NCBI RefSeq assembly: GCF_000703005.1
Contig: NZ_JNLH01000001.1
Location: forward strand, 957,501-1,021,500
Origin: Pseudobutyrivibrio ruminis HUN009
GTDB lineage: Bacteria > Bacillota > Clostridia > Lachnospirales > Lachnospiraceae
Reading direction: 5' to 3'
Length of the DNA: 64,000 nucleotides
How positions within the stretch are numbered: position 1 is the first letter of the stretch; every line of letters begins with the position of its first letter. Made by a program: the position numbers and the translations under genes. The notes under the pieces were generated by a model that saw nothing but the letters and a program-made list of their open reading frames with translations, was not told the origin of the DNA and did no database searches. This document shows, piece by piece, positions 34,014 through 41,703 of the stretch.

Positions 34014-35717
34014 ATGTACAAAGGCATTGAAGCGTCTAGAGGTATTGGTATCGGAAGCATTTGTCTTATTGTTGAGCACGATTTAAGCTTTGAATCTAAG
34101 CACATCGATGATACTGAGGCAGAGAAGGCTAGATTCAATAACGCAATCGAAGCATTTAAGACAGAGACTTCAGCTATGGCTGAAAACATCAGAAAGAACA
34201 TCGGTCCTAAGGAAGCAGAAATCATGGAAGGTCATCTTGCTATGATCGCTGATCCTACTATGGCTGGCGAGATGACAAAGATGATCGAAGCTGGTCAGTG
34301 CGCAGAAGCTGCAGTTACAGCTGTTTGCGATATGTTCATTGGCATGTTCTCAAAGATGGAAGATGATATGATGCGTCAGCGTGCATCAGATATTTCTGAT
34401 ATCAAGATCAGCTTACTTAAGCTTTTACTTGGCATTGAGGATGTTGATATTAGTAAGGTAGCACCAGGTACAGTACTTGTTGCTCATGATCTTACACCTT
34501 CTATGTGTTCTCAGATTGTTAAGGAGAACGTTGTAGGTATCATTACAGAAGTTGGTGGTAAGACATCTCACTCTGCAATTCTTGCTAGAGCACTTGAGAT
34601 CCCAGCTGTACTTTCAGTTCCTAACATCACAGAAATCGTTAAGGATAAGGATACAGCAATCGTAGACGGTACTGAGGGTGATGTTTACATCAACCCAGAC
34701 GGAGAAGTTATTTCTCAGTACGTAATTAAGCGCGAAGAGTTCGTTAAGGCTCAGGCAGAGCTTAAGAAGTTCATTGGACAGAAGACAGTTACAGCTGATG
34801 GAACAGAGCTTGAATTATTCTGCAACATCGGTACACCAAAGGATGCTAGAAAAGCTGTTGAATGCGACGGCGAAGGCATCGGTCTTTTCCGTTCAGAGTT
34901 CTTATTTATGGATAGACCACACCTTCCTACAGAGGAAGAGCAGTTCGAGGCTTACAAAGAAGCTGTAGAAATCATGGGTGGCCGCACAGTTATCATCCGT
35001 ACACTTGATATCGGTGGTGACAAGGATATTCCATATCTCGGACTTGAAAAAGAGGAAAACCCATTCCTCGGATATAGAGCAGTTAGATATTGCTTAGCAA
35101 ATTCTGAGATGTACAAGATTCAGCTTAGAGGTATCCTCAGAGCTAGTGCATTCGGAAATGTTAAGATCATGGTTCCACTTGTTACTTGTGTAGACGAGGT
35201 TCGCGCAGTGAAGGCTCTCGTTGAGGAGTGCAAGAATGAGCTTAGAGCAGAAGGCGTTAAGTTCGATGAGAACATCGAGGTTGGTTGCATGGTAGAGACA
35301 GCAGCTGCTTCACTTATCGCTGATATCCTTGCAAAGGAAGCTGATTTCTTCTCAATTGGAACAAACGATTTAACACAGTACACAATGAGTGTTGATAGAG
35401 GAAATGCAGAAGTTGCATACCTTTACTCAGCATTCCAGCCAGCTGTACTTCGTTCTATCAAGAACATTATCCAGGCTGGTAACGCTGCTGGCATCACTGT
35501 TGGTATGTGTGGCGAGGCCGCTGCAGATCCACTTATGATTCCACTCCTTATCTCATTCGGATTAAAGGAATACAGTGTAAACCCTGTACTTGTACTTACA
35601 GCACGTTCAATTATTTCTAAGTGGTCAAAGGCTGAGGCAGATGCTCTCGCAGAGAAGGTGCTTGCCCTTACTACAGAAAAGGAAATTGTTGAATTGCTCA
35701 AAGCATCAGCTAAATAA
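34014..35717 (+). CDS. ptsI: PTS enzyme I (phosphoenolpyruvate-protein phosphotransferase)
   Basis: A 567-residue enzyme I, the entry point of PEP phosphate into the PTS. The N-terminal HPr-binding and swivelling domains carry the phospho-His in GGKTSHSAILARALEIPAVL. The C-terminal PEP-binding barrel contains GIGLFRSEFLFM, FFSIGTNDLTQYTM and the catalytic Cys in GMCGEAAAD. Length is normal. AGGAGG stands before the ATG. It forms a unit with ptsH beside the fru genes, a common clostridial order. Confidence 0.95.
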   Translation: MYKGIEASRGIGIGSICLIVEHDLSFESKHIDDTEAEKARFNNAIEAFKTETSAMAENIRKNIGPKEAEIMEGHLAMIADPTMAGEMTKMIEAGQCAEAAVTAVCDMFIGMFSKMEDDMMRQRASDISDIKISLLKLLLGIEDVDISKVAPGTVLVAHDLTPSMCSQIVKENVVGIITEVGGKTSHSAILARALEIPAVLSVPNITEIVKDKDTAIVDGTEGDVYINPDGEVISQYVIKREEFVKAQAELKKFIGQKTVTADGTELELFCNIGTPKDARKAVECDGEGIGLFRSEFLFMDRPHLPTEEEQFEAYKEAVEIMGGRTVIIRTLDIGGDKDIPYLGLEKEENPFLGYRAVRYCLANSEMYKIQLRGILRASAFGNVKIMVPLVTCVDEVRAVKALVEECKNELRAEGVKFDENIEVGCMVETAAASLIADILAKEADFFSIGTNDLTQYTMSVDRGNAEVAYLYSAFQPAVLRSIKNIIQAGNAAGITVGMCGEAAADPLMIPLLISFGLKEYSVNPVLVLTARSIISKWSKAEADALAEKVLALTTEKEIVELLKASAK

Positions 35718-35742
35718 ATCTGTATATACAGACAGTCTGTGT

Positions 35743-35841
35743 AGCTATCTTGTTACAGCTACAAGCCTGATGATTTCTCCGCTTGACAACATGTCTCGCT
35801 TGAGAAATATCAGAGCTTGTTGCTTACAAGATAGCTTTTTT
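35743..35841 (+). ncRNA. Rod-like structured RNA after ptsI, ending in a T tract
   Basis: Five nested helices can form: 35743-35753 with 35826-35836 (11 bp), 35757-35759 with 35822-35824, 35761-35766 with 35815-35820, 35768-35771 with 35809-35812, and 35773-35779 with 35802-35808. A small apical stem GACA/TGTC (35785-35795) caps it. Six T follow. It may be the ptsHI terminator with an unusually long stem, a processed small RNA, or a control element for the next gene. Overlapping palindromes at 35719-35740 precede it. Confidence 0.5.
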
Positions 35842-35891
35842 ACTGTAATTAAATTATAATAATTTAGAAATACGGTTTTAAGGAGATACAC

Positions 35892-36116
35892 ATGAGCGAT
35901 ATTACAGAAAACATTGACATACATGATTGCCCAATCTGCGGAGGCGCAGGTTTGATTGAGGCAGAGGATCACGGATATTATGTGGCATGCCTTGATTGCG
36001 GAAGCTACACAGGTACTGTTGGCTTCAAGACAGAAGAGGGCAGATTAGAAGCTGCAGAGAAAGCAGCAATGCTTTGGAATACTGGTAAAGTAATTAACAG
36101 TGCACCAGGAGAATAA
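35892..36116 (+). CDS. Small zinc-ribbon protein, Lar-like
   Basis: A 74-residue protein with CPICGG and CLDCGS cysteine pairs, a central GYYVACLDCG and a C-terminal EAAEKAAMLWNTG. This pattern resembles the Lar restriction-alleviation family of small zinc ribbons often carried by phages, but no phage genes are near. Function in this host is unknown. AAGGAGA precedes the ATG. It is 18 bases ahead of pncB and may be co-transcribed. Confidence 0.65.
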   Translation: MSDITENIDIHDCPICGGAGLIEAEDHGYYVACLDCGSYTGTVGFKTEEGRLEAAEKAAMLWNTGKVINSAPGE

Positions 36117-36134
36117 ACTGGGAGAAAGAAGGAA

Positions 36135-37640
36135 ATGATGAAGCAAACACAGGATAAAGCTCGTAATCTTACCATGATGATGGATGAGTACGAACTTACT
36201 ATGGCAAATGCGTACTTTAACGACCCTACTATCGATAACAATACTAGGGTTAGCTTTGATGTGTTTTACAGAGTAAATCCAGATGGAGGCGGTTTTGCAA
36301 TTTTTGCAGGACTTCAGCAGGTTAAGGATTATCTTCTTAACATGCACTTCACTGACGAGGATATTGAATACTTGAGAAGTGTGGGACACTTCACTGAGAA
36401 CTTCCTTGAGTATCTTAAGGATTTCAAGTTTACAGGTGATGTGGATGCATTCCCAGAGGGAACTATCATGTATCCTAACGAGCCAATTATCACAGTTACT
36501 GCCCCTATCATTGAGGCACAGCTTGTTGAGACAGAGATTTTGGCTCAGGTTAACCACCAGTCTTTGATTGCTACAAAGGCTAGTCGTATTGTTCGTGCAG
36601 CAGCTGGTCGTGCAGTTTCAGATTTCGGAGCAAGACGTGCTCACAACAACGACGCAGCTATTTATGGTGCTAGAGCAGCATACATCGGCGGTGCCAGCGG
36701 TACAGCTACAGTATCTGCAGGCCAGTACTTCGATATTCCAATCGGTGGAACTATGGCCCACAGCTATGTAATGTACTTCACATCTGATGACAACGATTAC
36801 CGTACTTCTGAGCTTGCAGCTTTCAGAAGTTTTGCAAAGAGCTATCCTAACAACTGCATCCTTTTGGTAGATACATACAATGTTTTAAAATCAGGTGTGC
36901 CAAATGCTATCAAGGTATTCCAGGAGATGAAGGATGCCGGCATTGAATCAAAGAGCTTTGGTATCAGAATCGACTCTGGTGACTTGGCATATCTTACAAA
37001 GAAAGCTAGAAAGATGCTTGATGATGCTGGCTTTACAGATGCCAAAATCATCGTAAGCAATTCTTTGGATGAGTACACTATCACATCTATCCTACAGCAG
37101 GGTGGACAGGTAAATTCATTTGGTGTAGGTGAGCGACTTATCACAGCAAAGTCAGAGCCTGTATTTGGTGCTGTTTACAAGCTTTGTGCAGTTACAGATT
37201 CAAAGACTGGCCAGGTGATTCCAAAGATCAAGATTTCTGAAACTGTTGAAAAGATTACAAATCCTGGATTAAAGGATGTATATAGAATCAAGGACGAGCA
37301 CGGCAGAGCAGTTGCAGATTTGCTTGCCATTAAGGGCGAGGAAGTGGATATAACTGCAGAGGGTGGATACAAATTTGTAGACCCAGAGCAGCCATGGAAG
37401 AGCACACACATCTTTGAAAATTGCACAGCTGAGTTGTTGCAGCAGCCTCTTATCCGCGGTGGAAAGCAGGTAGCTGAGGATGAGGATATGCAGACAATCC
37501 GCAACCGTGTTAAGACTCAATTGGAGACAAGTGTATGGCCTGAGGAGCAGCGTTTCGAGAATCCTCACAAGCACTACCTAGATATGACTCCAAACTACTA
37601 CAACATGAAGATGGATCTTCTTCGCAAAGAGGACAAATAG
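36135..37640 (+). CDS. pncB: Nicotinate phosphoribosyltransferase
   Basis: A 501-residue enzyme of NAD salvage: nicotinate + PRPP (+ ATP) to nicotinate mononucleotide. It begins TMMMDEYELTMANAYF and contains SDFGARRAHN, the IGGASGTATVSAG loop and FGIRIDSGDLAYL. These match the bacterial type of about 480-500 residues. The ATG at 36135 or 36138 is used; the ribosome site GGGAG is about 10 bases upstream. The rsmJ gene follows after three bases. Confidence 0.93.
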   Translation: MMKQTQDKARNLTMMMDEYELTMANAYFNDPTIDNNTRVSFDVFYRVNPDGGGFAIFAGLQQVKDYLLNMHFTDEDIEYLRSVGHFTENFLEYLKDFKFTGDVDAFPEGTIMYPNEPIITVTAPIIEAQLVETEILAQVNHQSLIATKASRIVRAAAGRAVSDFGARRAHNNDAAIYGARAAYIGGASGTATVSAGQYFDIPIGGTMAHSYVMYFTSDDNDYRTSELAAFRSFAKSYPNNCILLVDTYNVLKSGVPNAIKVFQEMKDAGIESKSFGIRIDSGDLAYLTKKARKMLDDAGFTDAKIIVSNSLDEYTITSILQQGGQVNSFGVGERLITAKSEPVFGAVYKLCAVTDSKTGQVIPKIKISETVEKITNPGLKDVYRIKDEHGRAVADLLAIKGEEVDITAEGGYKFVDPEQPWKSTHIFENCTAELLQQPLIRGGKQVAEDEDMQTIRNRVKTQLETSVWPEEQRFENPHKHYLDMTPNYYNMKMDLLRKEDK

Positions 37641-37643
37641 TTC

Positions 37644-38333
37644 ATGACAAATGAAGAATTATTAAGATTTAATACAAAGCTTGCCACAGTTAATTTGAGC
37701 CTTCAGCAAAATGCTGAGGGCCTCACTTTGACTGACGGTGAGCTTTCTATAATGGTAGATTTTAGGGAAATGCTTCCAAGATTAAAGCAGAGCAATCTTC
37801 AGCGAGAGATGCTTGTGAAGGCCGCCAGAATAAAGGGGCAGCCAATGCCACAGACTCTTATCGATGCAACTGCAGGATTTGGAGAGGATTCCCTTATTTT
37901 AGCGGCAGCAGGTTTTCAGGTGCAGCTTTATGAATTTGATGAAGTTATAGCTGTCCTTTTGAAGGATGGTATGGAACGAGCATTGGAAATCCCAGAGCTG
38001 AAAGAAGCGGTAGGGCGAATGAAGCTGGTTTGTGGAGATAGCACGGAAGGCATGAGAAAACTGGACTTTAAGCCAGATATCGTGCTGCTTGATCCAATGT
38101 TTCCAGCAAGACAGAAGAGCGCATTGATAAAGAAGAAGTTTCAGTTGATTCAAAGGCTTGAAAGCCCATGCTCTACAGAAGAACAGCTTTTAGATGCAGC
38201 AGTGGCGGCGGATCCAAAACGAATTGTAATTAAGCGTCCGCTGAAGGGGCCATACTTGGCAGATAGAAAACCAAGCTACAGTTTGGAAGGTAAAGCGATT
38301 CGCTACGATTGCTTTGTTTTTGCGAGAAATTAA
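37644..38333 (+). CDS. rsmJ: 16S rRNA (guanine1516-N2)-methyltransferase, RsmJ-like
   Basis: A 229-residue class I SAM methyltransferase. The SAM-binding motif is LIDATAGFGEDSLILAAAGF, and the catalytic-type motif is IVLLDPMFPARQKSALIKKK, followed by IVIKRPLKGPYL. These are the signature segments of RsmJ (YhiQ). A role in small-subunit rRNA modification is expected from the family. AGAGGA lies about 10 bases before the ATG, within the end of pncB. Confidence 0.85.
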   Translation: MTNEELLRFNTKLATVNLSLQQNAEGLTLTDGELSIMVDFREMLPRLKQSNLQREMLVKAARIKGQPMPQTLIDATAGFGEDSLILAAAGFQVQLYEFDEVIAVLLKDGMERALEIPELKEAVGRMKLVCGDSTEGMRKLDFKPDIVLLDPMFPARQKSALIKKKFQLIQRLESPCSTEEQLLDAAVAADPKRIVIKRPLKGPYLADRKPSYSLEGKAIRYDCFVFARN

Positions 38334-38365
38334 ATAGTTTTTTCACAGAATTCTCTTATTTATAT

Positions 38366-38392
38366 ACTAAGATACTCGTATAGTACCTTAGT
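38366..38392. promoter_or_regulatory. Inverted repeat upstream of the Cache-HAMP gene
   Basis: ACTAAGATACT (38366-38376) and AGTACCTTAGT (38382-38392) pair over 10 of 11 positions around CGTAT. No T tract follows, so it is a possible operator or leader hairpin. Confidence 0.4.
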
Positions 38393-38419
38393 GACATTGT
38401 GGATTTGAGAGGATTCAGA

Positions 38420-39817
38420 ATGAAAAATAGGAAGCGTTCATCTATCAGAAGAAAGATAACAAGACATGTGATTGCAGCGTTGGTAATTACTGTTACAGTT
38501 ATGACAGTTATCAACCTGGTATATTTGTCTAGAAGAATAATAGAACAGCAGGAGACTAAGCTTGAATTGGCCACTCAGATGAGTGCTCATGAAGTTGAAA
38601 CCTGGTTGAATGATATGGCCACAGTAACTGAGGATATGGCAACCAGCCTTACGGCAATCGGAGATTTAAATGAGGCTACAGTAAGGGCGGTTGTAGATAG
38701 AGTGGCTCTTAATCATCCTGAGTTTTTCTATGTATACTTCTCTGACTATCATGGAAACATGACAATGGCTAGGGGAATCGATTTTAAAGCAACTGGTGTG
38801 GATCCAAGAATGAGAGGCTGGTATCAAAAAGCTGCAAAATATGGTCACACAGTTGTGATTGACCCATATGCAAGTGCAACCAGGCCAGATGTAATGATGG
38901 TTACGGTGGCAACGCCAGTATATTGGGGAACCACAATGGTAGGCGTAGTTGCTGTGGATGCAGATATTGAGAGTATTCAGGAATTTATGAATACAATCGA
39001 TTTCGAGGAAGGTTCATACGGATTCCTGCTTGATAGCCAGGATAATATCATCGTTCATCCAAATTCTCAGTACAATCCAACATCGGAAGCTATTGTTTCG
39101 GCAGTAGAAGTAATGCCGGAGCTTGAGGAAGTGCTGGATTCCAAGGGTGAATATATTACGGCAAAGGATTACACTGGCACAGAGATGGTATATTCGGTGA
39201 CAAAGCTCCATGACAGTGGCTGGACGGTGGCAGTGGCATATCCAGAAAAAGGATTCTTGGCACATGTTGATAGAGGAATAAGAATCAGTATATTTGTGGC
39301 AATCATCTGTGCTCTTCTTGCGGTTGGGGATATTACCTATACAGTTAGAAAAGTGCTTAAGCCTTTGGATAAAATCAATCCAGCAATGGATAGAATCATG
39401 GAGGGTGATTTCTCTACACCTATTGATTTTGCAACGGCCGATGACGAGATTGGTGATTTGCAGAACAAGCTGGCTATGAGCTTGGCGGAGCTTTCGGATA
39501 TTATCCATATTCAGCAGTATGTACTGTCTGAGATGGAACAGGGAAATTTGGCTGTGGCCGATATGGATGAGTTCCCAGGTGAAATGAATGATATCAGTAT
39601 GTCGGTTAATTCTATCAAGGCTAGATTTAATGACATGATTTCTGATATTCAGTTTTCTGCTATCAATCTGCAGAGCTTTGCTATGGGAATAAATGAAACA
39701 GACGATATAGAGGAAATTAAAGCAATATTTGAAGAGTTGTCGGCAGAGGCAAATGCGTTGATGGAAAAGACATCTAGGTTCACGACTATGCCAACAACAT
39801 ATGAAGTTCGCTTTTAA
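38420..39817 (+). CDS. Membrane sensor with Cache domain and HAMP, no output domain
   Basis: A 465-residue protein. A basic N-terminus is followed by a transmembrane helix (about 15-37) and an extracellular double-Cache-like domain (about 40-270; contains DPRMRGWYQKAAKYG and VVIDPYASATRPDVMMVTVA). A second transmembrane helix lies at about 283-305, and one or two HAMP-like segments follow (KPLDKINPAMDRIMEGDF; VLSEMEQGNLAVADMDEF). The protein then ends after about 60 residues with no GGDEF, kinase or methyl-accepting tip. Cache domains usually bind small metabolites. It may signal through a partner or be a shortened chemoreceptor. ATG 38420 has GAGAGGA upstream. Confidence 0.8.
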   Translation: MKNRKRSSIRRKITRHVIAALVITVTVMTVINLVYLSRRIIEQQETKLELATQMSAHEVETWLNDMATVTEDMATSLTAIGDLNEATVRAVVDRVALNHPEFFYVYFSDYHGNMTMARGIDFKATGVDPRMRGWYQKAAKYGHTVVIDPYASATRPDVMMVTVATPVYWGTTMVGVVAVDADIESIQEFMNTIDFEEGSYGFLLDSQDNIIVHPNSQYNPTSEAIVSAVEVMPELEEVLDSKGEYITAKDYTGTEMVYSVTKLHDSGWTVAVAYPEKGFLAHVDRGIRISIFVAIICALLAVGDITYTVRKVLKPLDKINPAMDRIMEGDFSTPIDFATADDEIGDLQNKLAMSLAELSDIIHIQQYVLSEMEQGNLAVADMDEFPGEMNDISMSVNSIKARFNDMISDIQFSAINLQSFAMGINETDDIEEIKAIFEELSAEANALMEKTSRFTTMPTTYEVRF

Positions 39818-39910
39818 TTCATAAATTTTGCTAAACTTATACACAAATCTATTGTACAATATTTCCTATAGTCGGGGAGAGCTATGAATCCTAGAAGGAG
39901 GTTCCCAACG

Positions 39911-40171
39911 ATGGATAATGAATTCAAAGAGTACATCACATTTGTGGTTAACACTAAAGATGGCGATGAGGTTGAGATGGCTGTAATAGATCAGTTCGAA
40001 TTTGAGAACAAGGGTTATGTTGCAGCGGCTTTGGTGGATGGAGACACAGTTAGCGATGAGGGCTGTTTCATCTACAGAGTAAAGGTTGGAGAGGAAGATT
40101 TCAAAGTAGAAAAGATCACCAACCAGATTGACTATAAGAGAATCGCAGAAGCTTATATGGAAATGATGTAG
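39911..40171 (+). CDS. DUF1292 family protein
   Basis: An 86-residue acidic protein, MDNEFKEYITFVVNTKDGDE with AVIDQFEFENKGYVAAALV and CFIYRV, matching the DUF1292 pattern found widely in Firmicutes. Function unknown. ATG 39911 was chosen because AAGGAGG lies at 39895-39901; an in-frame ATG at 39884 lies ahead of that site. A TACAAT (39855-39860) may be its -10 box. It is followed at once by a terminator. Confidence 0.8.
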   Translation: MDNEFKEYITFVVNTKDGDEVEMAVIDQFEFENKGYVAAALVDGDTVSDEGCFIYRVKVGEEDFKVEKITNQIDYKRIAEAYMEMM

Positions 40172-40181
40172 GCAATGATGT

Positions 40182-40210
40182 CGGGGTAGCAGTGCTACCC
40201 CGTTTTATTT
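40182..40210 (+). terminator. Intrinsic terminator after the DUF1292 gene
   Basis: CGGGGTAGC (40182-40190) pairs perfectly with GCTACCCCG (40194-40202), followed by a T-rich tract. Confidence 0.92.
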
Positions 40211-40254
40211 TTGTTGCATTTCCATTATAATGGAGGTATCTAGGAGGATTCTGA

Positions 40255-40914
40255 ATGGAATTTGCAAACTTGGATTTTGATCGAAAGAATCGGACAGGAT
40301 TCCCAGAAGTGATTTTTTGCCAGGGCAAAATGGATGACTTTCTGGTAGATATCTATCAAAAGATGTACGAAAGAGATGGCTGCGTGTTTGGTACCAGAGC
40401 ATCTGAGCATCAGTATGAAATCGTAAAGGCGGTATTGCCAACAGCCACTTATGATAAAGTAAGCAGGATTCTCAAGGCAAAAAAGCCGGATTTTGAGGAG
40501 CCAGAGCTTATCGGCAATGTTGCAGTGCTGACAGCTGGCACAGCAGATATTCCTGTAGCTGAGGAAGCAGCACAAACAATTGAGTATTTTGGAAGTAAGG
40601 CAACTAGGGTTTTCGATGTGGGAGTAAGCGGAATTCATAGATTGCTTGAAAACGTAGATACTTTAAATGAAGCCAACTGCGTGGTGGCAGTGGCAGGCAT
40701 GGAAGGCGCGCTGGCGTCAGTGGTAGGCGGACTGGTTAAGGTTCCGGTTATTGCTGTGCCAACTAGCGTAGGATATGGAGCCAACATGGGCGGAATATCG
40801 GCACTTCTTACCATGATTAATTCATGTGCCAATGGAATTTCGGTGGTAAACATCGACAATGGTTACGGAGCAGGTTATATAGCAACCCAGATTAACAGAC
40901 TGGCGGTACATTGA
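40255..40914 (+). CDS. larB: Nickel-pincer cofactor synthesis protein LarB (PurE-related carboxylase)
   Basis: A 219-residue protein. It begins FANLDFDRKNRTGFPEVIFC, the LarB N-terminus, and has the PurE-like core VLTAGTADIPVAEEAAQTIE, VSGIHRLL, AGMEGALASVVGGLVKVPVI and PTSVGYGANMGG. LarB carboxylates and hydrolyses nicotinate adenine dinucleotide, the first step to the nickel-pincer cofactor of lactate racemase. A TATAAT at 40226-40231 and TAGGAGG just before the ATG suggest its own transcript. LarC, LarE and LarA are not in the window, so its use here is unknown. Confidence 0.85.
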   Translation: MEFANLDFDRKNRTGFPEVIFCQGKMDDFLVDIYQKMYERDGCVFGTRASEHQYEIVKAVLPTATYDKVSRILKAKKPDFEEPELIGNVAVLTAGTADIPVAEEAAQTIEYFGSKATRVFDVGVSGIHRLLENVDTLNEANCVVAVAGMEGALASVVGGLVKVPVIAVPTSVGYGANMGGISALLTMINSCANGISVVNIDNGYGAGYIATQINRLAVH

Positions 40915-40948
40915 GGGGCATTCTAGAAAAGGGTTAATAAGGGTATAA

Positions 40949-41692
40949 ATGAAAAGTAATAAGGGAAAAAAGTTAAGAATTACAGGGATTATGGTCCTTG
41001 TGTTAATCGTTGCAATCGTAGTTAAGTTCTATAGCTATGTAAATAATTATTATCAGGCTACAGATAGAGCCATGGAGTACATCAACAATCCAGCAGAGGG
41101 AGTAACTGTGGAGTATGTTGATAATACAATCGTATTTGAGCCGGAAAATCCAGTGGCCGGATTTATTTTTTATCCAGGCGGGCTGGTAGAATCGGAAGCA
41201 TATGCTCCTTTGATGGAACAGCTGGCAGAGCAGGATATCATGTGCATCATTGTTGAAATGCCATACTATCTGGCCATGTTTGATGCAAATGGGGCCAGAG
41301 GCATCCAGGCTAAGTATCCCCAAATCGATGAGTGGTACTTAGGCGGCCACAGCTTAGGCGGAGCCATGGCATCGCTTTATGCCGACAGACATCAGAGCGA
41401 ATACGAAGGACTGATTCTTCTTGCCGCATACTCTACCAAGGATTTGACAGATGAACCAGCCATGAATGTTTTATCAATCCGCGGTTCTGAAGACGGCGTA
41501 TTAAATATGGAGAAATATAATGAAAACTTGGCAAATCTGCCTGCAGATTATGAAGAGGTGATTATCCAGGGTGGCTGCCACGGATACTTTGGGGACTATG
41601 GCATGCAGTCTGGGGATGGCGAGCCTACAATCACCGTGGAAGAGCAGACAGAGGCTACGGTAGAGGCGATTGGGGAGTTTGTAGAAAAATAG
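40949..41692 (+). CDS. Membrane-anchored alpha/beta hydrolase
   Basis: A 247-residue protein with an N-terminal transmembrane helix (about 11-30) and an extracytoplasmic alpha/beta-hydrolase domain. The nucleophile elbow is GGHSLGGAMAS, a late Asp is in SIRGSEDGV and the His in GGCHGYFG, giving a full Ser-Asp-His triad. FIFYPGG forms the oxyanion-hole region. It could be an esterase or peptidase acting at the surface. The substrate is unknown. It lies 11 bases before the glycerophosphotransferase-like gene. Confidence 0.8.
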   Translation: MKSNKGKKLRITGIMVLVLIVAIVVKFYSYVNNYYQATDRAMEYINNPAEGVTVEYVDNTIVFEPENPVAGFIFYPGGLVESEAYAPLMEQLAEQDIMCIIVEMPYYLAMFDANGARGIQAKYPQIDEWYLGGHSLGGAMASLYADRHQSEYEGLILLAAYSTKDLTDEPAMNVLSIRGSEDGVLNMEKYNENLANLPADYEEVIIQGGCHGYFGDYGMQSGDGEPTITVEEQTEATVEAIGEFVEK

Positions 41693-41703
41693 GAGACTAA
41701 TTG

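Noticed and set aside
36135..38333. pncB and rsmJ as one fused gene
   Set aside because: A stop at 37638-37640 separates them and rsmJ has its own ATG and ribosome site; both are of normal length.
39014..39859. A 281-codon minus-strand frame opposite the Cache-HAMP gene
   Set aside because: His/Cys/Ile-rich with no recognisable domain, whereas the plus strand has clear Cache and HAMP features.
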